Positions 27,201 to 34,583 of a stretch of 64,000 nucleotides of DNA are shown piece after piece. This DNA comes from Pseudomonadota bacterium (GTDB lineage Bacteria; Pseudomonadota; Gammaproteobacteria; Xanthomonadales; Rhodanobacteraceae). The notes under the pieces were generated by a model. It ran no database searches. It saw only the letters and a program-made list of their open reading frames with translations, and was not told the DNA's origin. Where the stretch lies: contig JAKQJM010000066.1 in NCBI GenBank assembly GCA_029561145.1, positions 1-64,000 of the forward strand, in the 5' to 3' direction. The position numbers and the translations under genes were made by a program. Every line of letters begins with the position of its first letter. The first letter of the stretch is position 1.

Positions 27201-27723
27201 CGGTCCGATGGGTGCGCACGAGCTCCAGATAGAATCGATCGCCGAAGTGCCGCTGCCAGTCACGGGCGCATTCGCGAGCGGCATCTTCGCGTCCGCTGGT
27301 CAGCAATCTGCCGACATCGCTGTCGCGACCGGCAAGCAGGATCAAGCCACGATTCGCCTCGATCAGCCATGCGGGATCGAGCAGCGCGAAATCACCTTGG
27401 CGACCATCGGACCAGGCACGCGAGACCAGCCGCGACAGGTTGCGGTACCCCTCATCGTTCTGGCACAGCAGGGTCAGCCGATGCGGACGATTGCGATCGG
27501 CGGGATCCTCGATCCAGATGTCGCAACCGGCGATCGGCTTGATGCCGGCCTTTTCGGCAGCGCTGTGGAATTTGACCAGGGCGAACAGATTGACCTGATC
27601 CGTCAGCGCGACCGCCGGCATGCCTGCAGCGACGCAGGCCGCGACCAGCTGGTCGATGCGGATCGTCGAGTCGACCAGCGAGTACTCGCTGTGGACGTGC
27701 AGATGGACAAATTCCGCGGACAT
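24211..27723 (-). CDS. dnaE: DNA polymerase III subunit alpha
   Basis: Catalytic subunit of the replicative polymerase, 1170 residues, close to the E. coli length of 1160. The PHP domain opens with FVHLHVHSEYSLVDS (3-17). The C-family palm contains GPGRGSGAGSVVAWALGI and the catalytic PDFDIDF near 395-401, with the third aspartate in LVKFDFLGL. The helix-hairpin-helix region reads LGALKGVGEGA, and an OB-fold with a C-terminal tau-binding region follows. It lies 99 bp after rnhB and before accA. The strand opposite contains a long open frame that I regard as a codon-bias shadow. Confidence 0.98.
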   Translation of the reverse strand: MSAEFVHLHVHSEYSLVDSTIRIDQLVAACVAAGMPAVALTDQVNLFALVKFHSAAEKAGIKPIAGCDIWIEDPADRNRPHRLTLLCQNDEGYRNLSRLVSRAWSDGRQGDFALLDPAWLIEANRGLILLAGRDSDVGRLLTSGREDAARECARDWQRHFGDRFYLELVRTHRTGEDTFVTTAVNLAIELDLAAVASNDVRFLEREDFEAHEARVCIHDGRVLADPKRPRNYSAEQYLKSPHQMAELFADLPQAIENAVELARRCNLELRFGTYYLPDFPVPEGFTLESWIRTQSREGLSERLGEQSPASGFTREDYAHRLENEVDVIVAMGFPGYFLIVADFINWAKDNDIPVGPGRGSGAGSVVAWALGITDIDPLRYGLLFERFLNPERVSMPDFDIDFCMDNRDRVIDYVAAKYGRDHVSQIITFGTMAAKAVLRDTGRVLGMPYGQVDRIAKLIPMRPLDLSLDDVLGRSEKSRDEPDRVVAEFRQEYESDDAIRDLVDLALKLEDLTRNAGKHAGGVVIAPGPLTDYAPLYSEAGGGGVVTQFDKDDVETVGLVKFDFLGLRTLTIIDWAVKAINARRAKTREAAVDISQLPLDDAAVYTLFKRAQTIAVFQFESRGMQRALKDAKPDRFEDIIALGALYRPGPMDLIPSFCARKLGREAIEYPDPRVEPVLKETYGIMVYQEQVMQMAQIVGGYTFGGADLLRRAMGKKKVEEMARHRAIFREGAEKNGVSEAKADAVFDLMEKFAGYGFNKSHAAAYALISYQTAWLKTHYPAEFMAAVLSADMDNTEKVVNFLGEARALGLEILPPDINASGYKFHALDADSAAAPSRRIRYGLGALKGVGEGAIENVVRMRDHGGAFADLGDFCMRVDAQKINKRTLEALILSGSMDALAANRASLMAQLPEAMRAADQLARDTQAGQNDMFGAASPAAVSIELVEIADWPAQRRLAGERDTLGHYLSGHPTDAWRELLARVATCPIGELDKHHKPQEGRSRFGGGQSFTLAGSVLGIRKQGESRAFVQVEDYSGRFEAILYREAWAEFAALLTRDAILVFEGALSIDDSSGAYQLRTQRVSTIESACERQARVLRLRVNGIGNDFATRLYAVLEGCRGGGTAVRIAFSNQSGRGEIELGPEWRVRASPLLVDTVAALEGVLDAEYLYGA

Positions 27724-27749
27724 GGCGGCAATACACGGGAGGAGCGAAC

Positions 27750-27778
27750 AGGGTAGCGGCGGCGTCGCGGCCGGACAA
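27750..27778 (-). promoter_or_regulatory. Putative dnaE promoter
   Basis: On the - strand TTGTCC (27773-27778), a 17-bp spacer and TACCCT (27750-27755) precede the dnaE start by 26 bp. The -35 is reasonable and the -10 weak. It would let dnaE be expressed apart from the upstream lpx genes. Confidence 0.35.
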
Positions 27779-27822
27779 GCTTGCGCGACCCTGCCGGATG
27801 TGCGGGCCGCGCCTTGCTTCGC

Positions 27823-28470
27823 TCAGGCCGTTTCGCGACCTGTCAGGTCCGCTGACACCCGATCCGTGGCCGTCCGGCCCTGTTTCCCGGGCGCCAGGCG
27901 CACCGGCGCAAAACTGCGCCGGTGCTCGCGGCATGCACCGAGCCGGGTCAATGCATCGAGATGCTCGCGAGTCGGGTATCCCTTGTGCCGTGCGAAATCG
28001 TAGCCGGGATGGATGCGATCGAGTTCGACCATGATCCGGTCGCGTTCAGTCTTCGCCAGGATCGACGCGGCGCTGATTGCCGGTTCGGTTGCGTCGCCGC
28101 GGATTACCGCGCGCCCGGCGCACGGCAGGTCGAGCGGCAAGCGGTTGCCGTCGATCAGGGCAAGCAGCGGCTTGACCGGAAGTTGCGCAAGCGCCCGCGA
28201 CATGCCGACCAGGGTCGCGCCAAGGATGTTCAGGCGATCGATCTCGTCGGCCTGGACGACGCAGATCGCGAACGCGAGCGCTGCGTCGCGGATTTCGCCC
28301 GCCAGTTGGTCCCGCCGGCTGGGGCTGAGCACCTTGGAATCTGCAAGTCCGCGGATCGGCCGTAGCGGATCGAGAATCACCGCGGCAACGACGACCGGGC
28401 CGGCGAGTGGCCCGCGACCCGCTTCATCGACGCCAGCGATCCTGCGGGCGTCGACTTGCAGGTCATTCAT
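27823..28470 (-). CDS. rnhB: Ribonuclease HII
   Basis: Cleaves the RNA strand of RNA-DNA hybrids and single ribonucleotides in DNA. The 215 residues contain GVDEAGRG (D15, E16), LIDGNRLP (D107) and [16 protein letters not shown] (D125), together giving the four carboxylates of the type 2 active site, and the late motif [14 protein letters not shown]. The C-terminal 15 residues are an extension. It overlaps the upstream sulfatase-like gene by 8 bp, so the two are co-transcribed. Confidence 0.96.
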   Translation of the reverse strand: MNDLQVDARRIAGVDEAGRGPLAGPVVVAAVILDPLRPIRGLADSKVLSPSRRDQLAGEIRDAALAFAICVVQADEIDRLNILGATLVGMSRALAQLPVKPLLALIDGNRLPLDLPCAGRAVIRGDATEPAISAASILAKTERDRIMVELDRIHPGYDFARHKGYPTREHLDALTRLGACREHRRSFAPVRLAPGKQGRTATDRVSADLTGRETA

Positions 28471-30229
28471 CGCGCAGGTCCTTCAGGGAGTTGAACACGT
28501 AGTCGTGGTACGAGGCGAGCACCTTGCTGTCCTTGCAGGTCAGGTAGCGTCCCTCGCAACGTTCGCGCAACAGGGTATTGGCCTGATAGAACGCATCCTT
28601 GGGCACGCCTGCCGCGTCGAGCAGCAGCGAGCCGAGAAAGACGATGTCGAGTGCGTCATAGCGGCGCATCTTCGGTGCCGGGAAGCTGGTCTTCAGCATG
28701 TAGTAGGTGACCCGACTGGAATTCGGACCCGCTGCCTTCGGCACGGTCTTCGGTATCGCGTGGATTGCACCGTCGAACGATGGCTGGTGATCGCCGAAAT
28801 GCATCAGGACGGTCGGTCGGCCACTGCTCCAGAGCATGTTCCGCATGTCGGCGAGCATCGCGCTGGACAGCGCGGCACGCTGCAGATAATTGCCCAGGTT
28901 GATGTTCAGCCAGTTGTCGAGTGCGGGCGGGCTGAACTTGCCCTTGAACAGCGGTTTGTCGAAGGGAGCCGGCAGTTCTTCCAGCGGGATCATGTGCGGC
29001 CCGTGCTGGTGCAAGGTCAAGGTGAAGAAGAACAGGGGTTGATCGGGATGCGCCTCGGTCTCGTCGGCATAGATCCTGCGGAACGCTTCGAGGAGATCGG
29101 CATCGGTGCTTTCCCAGCCGAGGCCGAGATCGGTACCGTCGTAGAACATGTCGTAACCGTAGTTCGCATAGGCATTGCGCGCGTTGAGGAACTCACCGCT
29201 GTGCGAATAGACCGCGATCACGCGGTAGCCGGCCGCCTTGAACGCGCGCGGCAGGCTGTGCTCGATGCGCGGCGCAAGACTGTACGGCGCGTACAGGCCG
29301 GCGTTGCCGAACAGCACATCGGCCAGGCCCGTCTCGAGCGCAAACTCGCTGGTCCAGGTGCCGCCACCAAACGTATGCACCGTCAGCGGACCACCTGACC
29401 GCGTGTCGCGGTCTGGCTTGAACATCGCAAGATCGCATTGTGGAATCGTGCAGGCATCGAGCATGTGCGGATCGAAGGTGCTCTCCTCGAGGACCGCGAC
29501 AACGTCAGGGCGCTGCTGCGGCGCCTTCAGCGGGGTGTCCATCTTCCAGCTGATCGAATGATCGACCTTGGCCGGAATGCTCGGAGCATTCACTTCGGTG
29601 TCGCTGAACGAGGTGAAGAACGCGGTGAGGTAGCTGCGGTCGGTAATCGTTGCCCACATCGGCTTGTTGAACACGCCGCGGAACGGCCCGGTCGGTGAAA
29701 GACATGCCGTGAGCACGAAGGCCGCTGCGATCATGCCGACACCGCGCAGCAACGCCACGCGCCATCGAGCGAGACGGAAATGCGCCGGCACCGTCTCCCA
29801 TCGCCATGCCGGCACCAGCAACAGCGGTACCAGGGCGACGACGGTAAGCGTGAATGCGAGCAGGATCGGGTAGCGACCGAGCCATTCGAGCGACTGCCGA
29901 TTGATGTAGTACTCCAGGTCCGGAGCCAGCACCGGCGTCAGCAGGTACTCGAGCTTGAGCATGCTGGCCGTCGCAAGGGTGCCCGCCAGCAGCGAAATCA
30001 CGAGCAGGACAAACGACGCGCGTGCAGTCGCAAACAACAGGATCAGGGTGGTTGCACAGACGATGGTCAGCGCAAAGCATTTTTCCGCACCGAGCTTCTC
30101 GGCCAGCGGAACGCATAGCAGCATGGCGAAAAAGGCGAGCAGCGCAAATCCGCGCAGCAAGGATTGCCGCAACGTCGATCGTGGTGCGCGCGGCGGATAG
30201 CGAAGTGCTGCCGGATCGGGTTCAGACAT
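28463..30229 (-). CDS. LtaS/phosphoglycerol-transferase-like membrane sulfatase
   Basis: Inner-membrane enzyme of 588 residues with about five N-terminal transmembrane helices (about 22-185) and a periplasmic alkaline-phosphatase-fold domain. Metal and nucleophile sites of the lipoteichoic-acid-synthase/OpgB class are visible: [11 protein letters not shown], the threonine of [14 protein letters not shown] and [11 protein letters not shown]. In Gram-negatives such enzymes move phosphoglycerol or phosphoethanolamine onto glucans or lipid A. Its place between lpxB and rnhB suggests an envelope substrate, but that is inference. The 8-bp overlap with rnhB ties it to this operon. It is absent from the canonical gene order. 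Confidence 0.85.
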   Translation of the reverse strand: MSEPDPAALRYPPRAPRSTLRQSLLRGFALLAFFAMLLCVPLAEKLGAEKCFALTIVCATTLILLFATARASFVLLVISLLAGTLATASMLKLEYLLTPVLAPDLEYYINRQSLEWLGRYPILLAFTLTVVALVPLLLVPAWRWETVPAHFRLARWRVALLRGVGMIAAAFVLTACLSPTGPFRGVFNKPMWATITDRSYLTAFFTSFSDTEVNAPSIPAKVDHSISWKMDTPLKAPQQRPDVVAVLEESTFDPHMLDACTIPQCDLAMFKPDRDTRSGGPLTVHTFGGGTWTSEFALETGLADVLFGNAGLYAPYSLAPRIEHSLPRAFKAAGYRVIAVYSHSGEFLNARNAYANYGYDMFYDGTDLGLGWESTDADLLEAFRRIYADETEAHPDQPLFFFTLTLHQHGPHMIPLEELPAPFDKPLFKGKFSPPALDNWLNINLGNYLQRAALSSAMLADMRNMLWSSGRPTVLMHFGDHQPSFDGAIHAIPKTVPKAAGPNSSRVTYYMLKTSFPAPKMRRYDALDIVFLGSLLLDAAGVPKDAFYQANTLLRERCEGRYLTCKDSKVLASYHDYVFNSLKDLRDE

Positions 30230-30327
30230 GACAGCCGCGATGTCCAGGTACGGCGGGATTCCCGTGTGGAATGGCCATCCTGGGCATCGTCCGGGCGGAC
30301 GTCAATACCGCGAGCAAGGGATATCGG

Positions 30328-31557
30328 TCATTCGACGACGGCAGCCGCCGCCGCGCGATCGCCGCCGCCGCGCAGCAGCTCATGCAATCGCAGGTATTCG
30401 GCGAGCAACTCCGGATCGGTGCGGCGTTCAAGCAGGGGTCCGCGCAGCGCGCTGGCAAGCGCCTCGGGGGTGCAGCGGTCCTGCATCAGCTCGGGAACGA
30501 GTTCGCGACCCGCCAGATGGTTGGGCAGGGAGTAACGATCGACCTTGAGCATGCCGAAGCCCTTGACGATGCGGTAGGTCAGGGCGGCGAGACGATAGGC
30601 GACCACCATGGGCCGCTTCGCCAGCATGGCCTCCAGCGCGGCCGTGCCTGACGCGAGCAGCACCGCATCGGCTGCGATCATCGCGGCATGGGATTGGCCG
30701 TCCAGCACGAGAATCGGGAATGGCGACTCGGCGCTGACTGAAGCGCCAGCGTGCTCCGCCGTGGTTTTTTCGATTCCCGCTTCACGCTTCCCGATTCCCG
30801 CTTTGGCGAGTGCCGTCGCGAAAGCGGCCCGACACGCCGCATTCGCCATTGGCGCAACGACATGCAGGTTCGGGATTTCCTTCGAGAGCCGGATCGCGGC
30901 GTTGATGAAATCGGAGCCAAGGCGCCGTATCTCGCCAAGGCGGCTTCCGGGGAGGATCGCGAGCACCGGTACATCCTCGGGAAGTCCCAGAGACCCGCGT
31001 GCCGCAGCTTGATCGGGTTCGCGCGCGAACGCATCGACCAGCGGATGGCCGACGAAGCGCGCGTCGACACCGTGCCGCGCATAGACGGCTGGCTCCATCG
31101 GAAACAGGCAGAACACGCGATCGGCGCTCTGGCCGATCTTTTGCGCACGCTGCTCGCGCCAGGCCCAGATCGAAGGACTGACGTAGTGGATGGTGCGGAT
31201 GCCCGCGCGCTTGAGCGTGCGCTCGAGGGCGAGGTTGAAATCAGGCGCATCGATGCCGATGAACGCTGCGGGGCGCAATGCCAGAGCGCGTCGTCGCACA
31301 TGGCGACGGATCGCGAGCAGGCCAGGAAGGTGCAGCAGGACCTCAGCCAGTCCCATCACGGCCAGTCGTTCGGCCGGAAACCAGGCTTCGAATCCGGCGG
31401 CGACCATGCGCGGGCCACCGATGCCGGCGAATCGCGCATCCGGGAAGCGCTCGCGCAATGCCGCGATCAATCCCGCTCCGAGCAGATCCCCGGAAGCTTC
31501 ACCGGCGACTAGGACGAAGAGCGGGGAATGGGGAATGGGGAATGGGGAATCGGTCAT
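30328..31557 (-). CDS. lpxB: Lipid-A-disaccharide synthase with repeat-derived inserts
   Basis: Membrane-associated glycosyltransferase that joins UDP-2,3-diacylglucosamine and lipid X into the lipid A disaccharide. The 409 residues contain FVLVAGEASGDLLGAGLI, YVSPSIWAWRE, LPGSRLGEI, LLASGTAALEAML and YSLPNHLAGRELVPEL. It is longer than the E. coli enzyme (382) because of two extra stretches: residues 4-13, encoded by a heptamer repeat right after the start, and about 30 residues (about 252-282) before the conserved VLDGQ, encoded by DNA bounded by inverted repeats. ATG 31557 is the only reasonable start; no ribosome binding site is evident. It is separated from lpxA by 144 bp, unlike the usual tight spacing. 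Confidence 0.95.
   Translation of the reverse strand: MTDSPFPIPHSPLFVLVAGEASGDLLGAGLIAALRERFPDARFAGIGGPRMVAAGFEAWFPAERLAVMGLAEVLLHLPGLLAIRRHVRRRALALRPAAFIGIDAPDFNLALERTLKRAGIRTIHYVSPSIWAWREQRAQKIGQSADRVFCLFPMEPAVYARHGVDARFVGHPLVDAFAREPDQAAARGSLGLPEDVPVLAILPGSRLGEIRRLGSDFINAAIRLSKEIPNLHVVAPMANAACRAAFATALAKAGIGKREAGIEKTTAEHAGASVSAESPFPILVLDGQSHAAMIAADAVLLASGTAALEAMLAKRPMVVAYRLAALTYRIVKGFGMLKVDRYSLPNHLAGRELVPELMQDRCTPEALASALRGPLLERRTDPELLAEYLRLHELLRGGGDRAAAAAVVE
30711..30797. repeat. 87-bp in-frame inverted-repeat element inside lpxB
   Basis: GAATCGGGAA at 30711-30720 and its exact complement TTCCCGATTC at 30788-30797 bound 87 bp (29 codons). A further CGATTCCCGC copy lies at 30771-30780 and an inner hairpin GGCGCT-N6-AGCGCC near 30730-30747. 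The segment matches the extra residues of this LpxB compared with E. coli. This looks like a palindromic repetitive element inserted in frame. Confidence 0.6.
31523..31550. repeat. Four tandem GGGGAAT heptamers at the lpxB start
   Basis: Four perfect GGGGAAT units run 31523-31529, 31530-31536, 31537-31543 and 31544-31550, beginning four bases inside the lpxB coding sequence. Because seven is not a multiple of three, gain or loss of one unit would shift the lpxB frame. Confidence 0.9.
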
Positions 31558-31701
31558 GGCGTCTTGCGATTCCGCGGTCAGGGGGAATTTCGAAATCCAC
31601 TCGGAGGCGGGTGTGCTTCTGAAGGCTCCGTGAAGGCGACCCGTTCGGGTGCCAATCCGTACAAGACCGGGGCATGCAAACCCACTCCCAATTCCCCGCT
31701 G

Positions 31702-32472
31702 TCAGCGCACCAGCGAGCGTTGCGAGCGCTCTATGAAATCGAGCATCAGCTTGACATCGGGAGCGCCCTCGGCGGCTTTCGCCAGCTCGGAGCGTGCTTC
31801 GGACAGCGGCAGGCCGGAGTTGTACAACGTGCGATAGGCGCGCTTGATCGACATGATCCGTTCGGACGAATAGCCGCGGCGGCGCAGACCTTCCGAGTTG
31901 ATGCCCTTCGGCTCGGCGAAACTGCCGGCGACCGTCACATAGGGCGGCACGTCACGGTTGATGATCGCACCCATCGCGGTGAAAGCGTGTGCGCCCACCT
32001 GACAGAACTGGTGCACGAGCGTGAAGCCGCCGAGGATGACCCAGTCATCGACCGTGACATGTCCAGCCAGCGACGAGGCATTCGAGAAGATGGCATTGTT
32101 GCCGACGATGCAATCGTGGGCGATATGCACGTAGGCCATCAGCCAGTTGTCGTTGCCGATTCGGGTCACTCCCGCGCCTTCCTCGGTGCCGCGATTGAAC
32201 GAGACGAATTCACGGATGACGTTGCGGTCACCGATTTCCAGGCGCGAAGTCTCGCCATGGAACTTCTTGTCCTGCGGGGCCGCTCCGAGCGAGGCGAACT
32301 GCCAGATGCGGTTTTCCTTGCCGATGCGCGTGTGGCTTTCGATGACCACATGAGGACCGATCGTCGTGCCCTCGCCGATTTCCACTTCCGGGCCAATGAT
32401 GGTGTATGCGCCGATGCTGACGTTCCCGCCGATCCGTGCGCTGGGGTCGACGAGGGCGGTTGGGTGGATCAT
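31702..32472 (-). CDS. lpxA: UDP-N-acetylglucosamine acyltransferase LpxA
   Basis: First enzyme of lipid A synthesis, transferring 3-hydroxyacyl from ACP to UDP-GlcNAc. The 256 residues are a left-handed beta-helix of hexapeptide repeats (about 1-190) with a helical C-terminus. The catalytic histidine is H119 in [10 protein letters not shown]; the acyl-chain ruler region and [12 protein letters not shown] are recognisable. I start at ATG 32472, directly after GAGGAGGGG and touching the fabZ stop by one base (TGATG), rather than at an earlier in-frame codon. Confidence 0.96.
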   Translation of the reverse strand: MIHPTALVDPSARIGGNVSIGAYTIIGPEVEIGEGTTIGPHVVIESHTRIGKENRIWQFASLGAAPQDKKFHGETSRLEIGDRNVIREFVSFNRGTEEGAGVTRIGNDNWLMAYVHIAHDCIVGNNAIFSNASSLAGHVTVDDWVILGGFTLVHQFCQVGAHAFTAMGAIINRDVPPYVTVAGSFAEPKGINSEGLRRRGYSSERIMSIKRAYRTLYNSGLPLSEARSELAKAAEGAPDVKLMLDFIERSQRSLVR

Positions 32473-32942
32473 CAGCCCCTCCTCTCGGCACACAGCAGTT
32501 CCGCTTCCGCAACCACTTCGCCATCGACCTTGGCCTGGCCCCAGAACAGGCCCATGCGCCGCAATGTGCGCTTCTGTTCGACTTCAAGCACGAGCTGGTC
32601 GCCCGGAACGACGACGCGGCTGAAGCGGGCCTTGTCGATCTTGACCAGGTAGAACAACGCCGGCTGATTGGGATCCTTGCTTACCGACAACTGCACCAGG
32701 GCACCCGATGCCTGGGCCAGAGCCTCGATCACGAGGACTCCCGGCATGACCGGATGGCCGGGGAAATGCCCCTGGAAGAACGGTTCGTTGACCGATACGT
32801 TCTTGATCGCGGTCAAGCGCTTGCCGGGCTCCCACGAGAGCACGCGGTCGATCAGCAGGAACGGAAAGCGATGAGGCAACAACTGGGCGATACGCCGGAC
32901 GTCGATCGGGCCGTGCTCGGACGACGGATTCGGTTCATTCAT
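32472..32942 (-). CDS. fabZ: 3-hydroxyacyl-ACP dehydratase FabZ
   Basis: Hot-dog-fold dehydratase of type II fatty-acid synthesis, 156 residues. The active site has H59 in [11 protein letters not shown] and E73 in [22 protein letters not shown] is the usual N-terminal segment. The start at ATG 32942 gives the normal length and overlaps the lpxD stop by 8 bp. Upstream codons in the same frame lie inside lpxD. FabZ competes with LpxA and LpxD for hydroxyacyl-ACP, which explains the conserved clustering. Confidence 0.96.
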   Translation of the reverse strand: MNEPNPSSEHGPIDVRRIAQLLPHRFPFLLIDRVLSWEPGKRLTAIKNVSVNEPFFQGHFPGHPVMPGVLVIEALAQASGALVQLSVSKDPNQPALFYLVKIDKARFSRVVVPGDQLVLEVEQKRTLRRMGLFWGQAKVDGEVVAEAELLCAERRG

Positions 32943-33978
32943 GGGTGGATCCCTTGTGTATGTCTGCAACATGTCTGGCCAGCTCGTCGAGGTGCTTGAA
33001 GCGCGCTGCATTGCGCCGCCACAGCCGGCTTTCCTGGATGGGGGTGCCCGACGAATACTCGCCAGGTTCACGGATCGAATGCGTGACCAGACTCATCGCC
33101 GTGACGGTCACACGGTCCGCAACAACCAAATGACCGATTATGCCAGCCGCGCCACCGATCAGGCAGTAGCGACCGATACGCGTGCTGCCTGCGATCGCGG
33201 CACAGCCTGCAATTGCGGTATGTGCACCGATGACGACGTTGTGGGCGATCTGGATCTGGTTGTCGAGGCGGACGTCCTCCTCGAGCACGGTGTCTTCGAT
33301 CGCACCGCGATCGATCGTCGTATTGGCGCCAATCTCGCAATCATCGCCAATACGCACGCCGCCGAGCTGGGGGACCTTGATCCAGTGGTCCTTATCGAAA
33401 GCGAGGCCGAATCCATCGGCACCGAGGACCGCTCCGGAATGGATCAATACGCGCTGGCCGAGATGCACGCGGCATACAAGCGTGACCCGCGCGGCCAGTT
33501 GGCAACCGGCGCCGACCTCGCAGTCCGGGCCGATATGCCCGTGCGCTCCGATGGTGGCCGCATCACCGATCACGGAGTTGGCCTCGATCACGCAAAACGG
33601 GCCGATCGAAGCCGTCGGCGCGATGCGCGCCGACCCGGCCACGACCGCACTCGGGTGGATTCCGGCCGGGGCGTCGCTGGCAGGCTCGAACAGCGCTGCG
33701 ATGCGTGCGAACGCGACATACGGATCGGCGGCGATCAGCACGGCCATCGTGCCGTTGCCGATCGCATCAAGATCGGCCATGCGCAGGATCACCGCAGATG
33801 CACGCGTCGAATTCAATTGCCCGCGATAACGTGGATTGGCGAGAAAACCGAGTTGTCCGGGGCCGGCCTGGGCCAACGTGGCGACGCCGTGGACGACCAG
33901 CCCGGAGTCACCGCGCAGGTTCAATGCGAACCGTTCGGCAAGGTCGCCGAGACGGAAGCCTGCCTGCTCCCCGCTCAT
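32935..33978 (-). CDS. lpxD: UDP-3-O-acylglucosamine N-acyltransferase LpxD
   Basis: Adds the N-linked hydroxyacyl chain in the third step of lipid A synthesis. The 347 residues comprise a small N-terminal uridine-binding domain (about 1-100), a left-handed beta-helix (about 107-300) with catalytic H246 in NQIQIAHNVVIG and GADGFGLAFD, and a C-terminal helix. The start overlaps the skp stop by 4 bp. The order skp-lpxD-fabZ-lpxA-lpxB matches E. coli. Confidence 0.96.
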   Translation of the reverse strand: MSGEQAGFRLGDLAERFALNLRGDSGLVVHGVATLAQAGPGQLGFLANPRYRGQLNSTRASAVILRMADLDAIGNGTMAVLIAADPYVAFARIAALFEPASDAPAGIHPSAVVAGSARIAPTASIGPFCVIEANSVIGDAATIGAHGHIGPDCEVGAGCQLAARVTLVCRVHLGQRVLIHSGAVLGADGFGLAFDKDHWIKVPQLGGVRIGDDCEIGANTTIDRGAIEDTVLEEDVRLDNQIQIAHNVVIGAHTAIAGCAAIAGSTRIGRYCLIGGAAGIIGHLVVADRVTVTAMSLVTHSIREPGEYSSGTPIQESRLWRRNAARFKHLDELARHVADIHKGSTHE

Positions 33979-34520
33979 GGCCCGGCCGCCTTGGCATCAT
34001 GCTGGCGACGCAGGCGCTCGAGTACCTGGTCGGTCACGTCGATGCGCTGGCTGGCATAGATCACCGGGCTCGGCACGATCAGGTCGATCTTCTGTTCGCG
34101 CGCGAACTCGATGACCGCATTGTTGATTTCGCGCCAGCTCCGGTCGAGTTCCTGGTCGCTGCGCGTCTTCAGTTCGCTGCGCAGGTTTTCACGGTTGCGC
34201 TTGATCGACCGATCCAGTGCATCGATCTCGCGGCGCAGGCTTTCGGCCTCGCTGCGCTCCATGCCGGAGCTGTCACGCTCGTAGCGCGAGCGCATCGCGA
34301 CGAGACGCATCTCGTCCGCATTCAGTGCGCTGTCGCGCGGAGCGAATTCGAGTTCGAGCTTGCGTCTGCCCGAAACCACCTGCGGTGCGTTGTCGAGCAG
34401 TCGCTTCATGTCGACATAGCCGATCCGCATCGTCGGCGACTGCGCGGCGAGCGGTGTGCAGAACACCACGACCAGCGCCATCAGCAGCGCAAGCGACATC
34501 GTGGTCCTGGTTCCAGTCAA
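33975..34520 (-). CDS. skp: Periplasmic chaperone Skp/OmpH
   Basis: Periplasmic holdase that carries unfolded outer-membrane proteins to the BAM complex. The 181 residues have a signal peptide, the typical first strand RIGYVDMKRLLDNAPQV, a long charged coiled coil (about 60-140) forming the chaperone tentacles, and the closing strand IDLIVPSPVIYASQRIDVTD. I favour the TTG at 34520, which has GGGGAG upstream and gives the signal peptide a basic N-region. The ATG at 34499 is the alternative. bamA is 63 bp upstream. Confidence 0.9.
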   Translation of the reverse strand: MTGTRTTMSLALLMALVVVFCTPLAAQSPTMRIGYVDMKRLLDNAPQVVSGRRKLELEFAPRDSALNADEMRLVAMRSRYERDSSGMERSEAESLRREIDALDRSIKRNRENLRSELKTRSDQELDRSWREINNAVIEFAREQKIDLIVPSPVIYASQRIDVTDQVLERLRRQHDAKAAGP

Positions 34521-34583
34521 TCCTGTTCTCCCCGAGCACGATTCGATCTGAGGTTCGTCTCTACGCTACTCCGGAGGGCCCGA

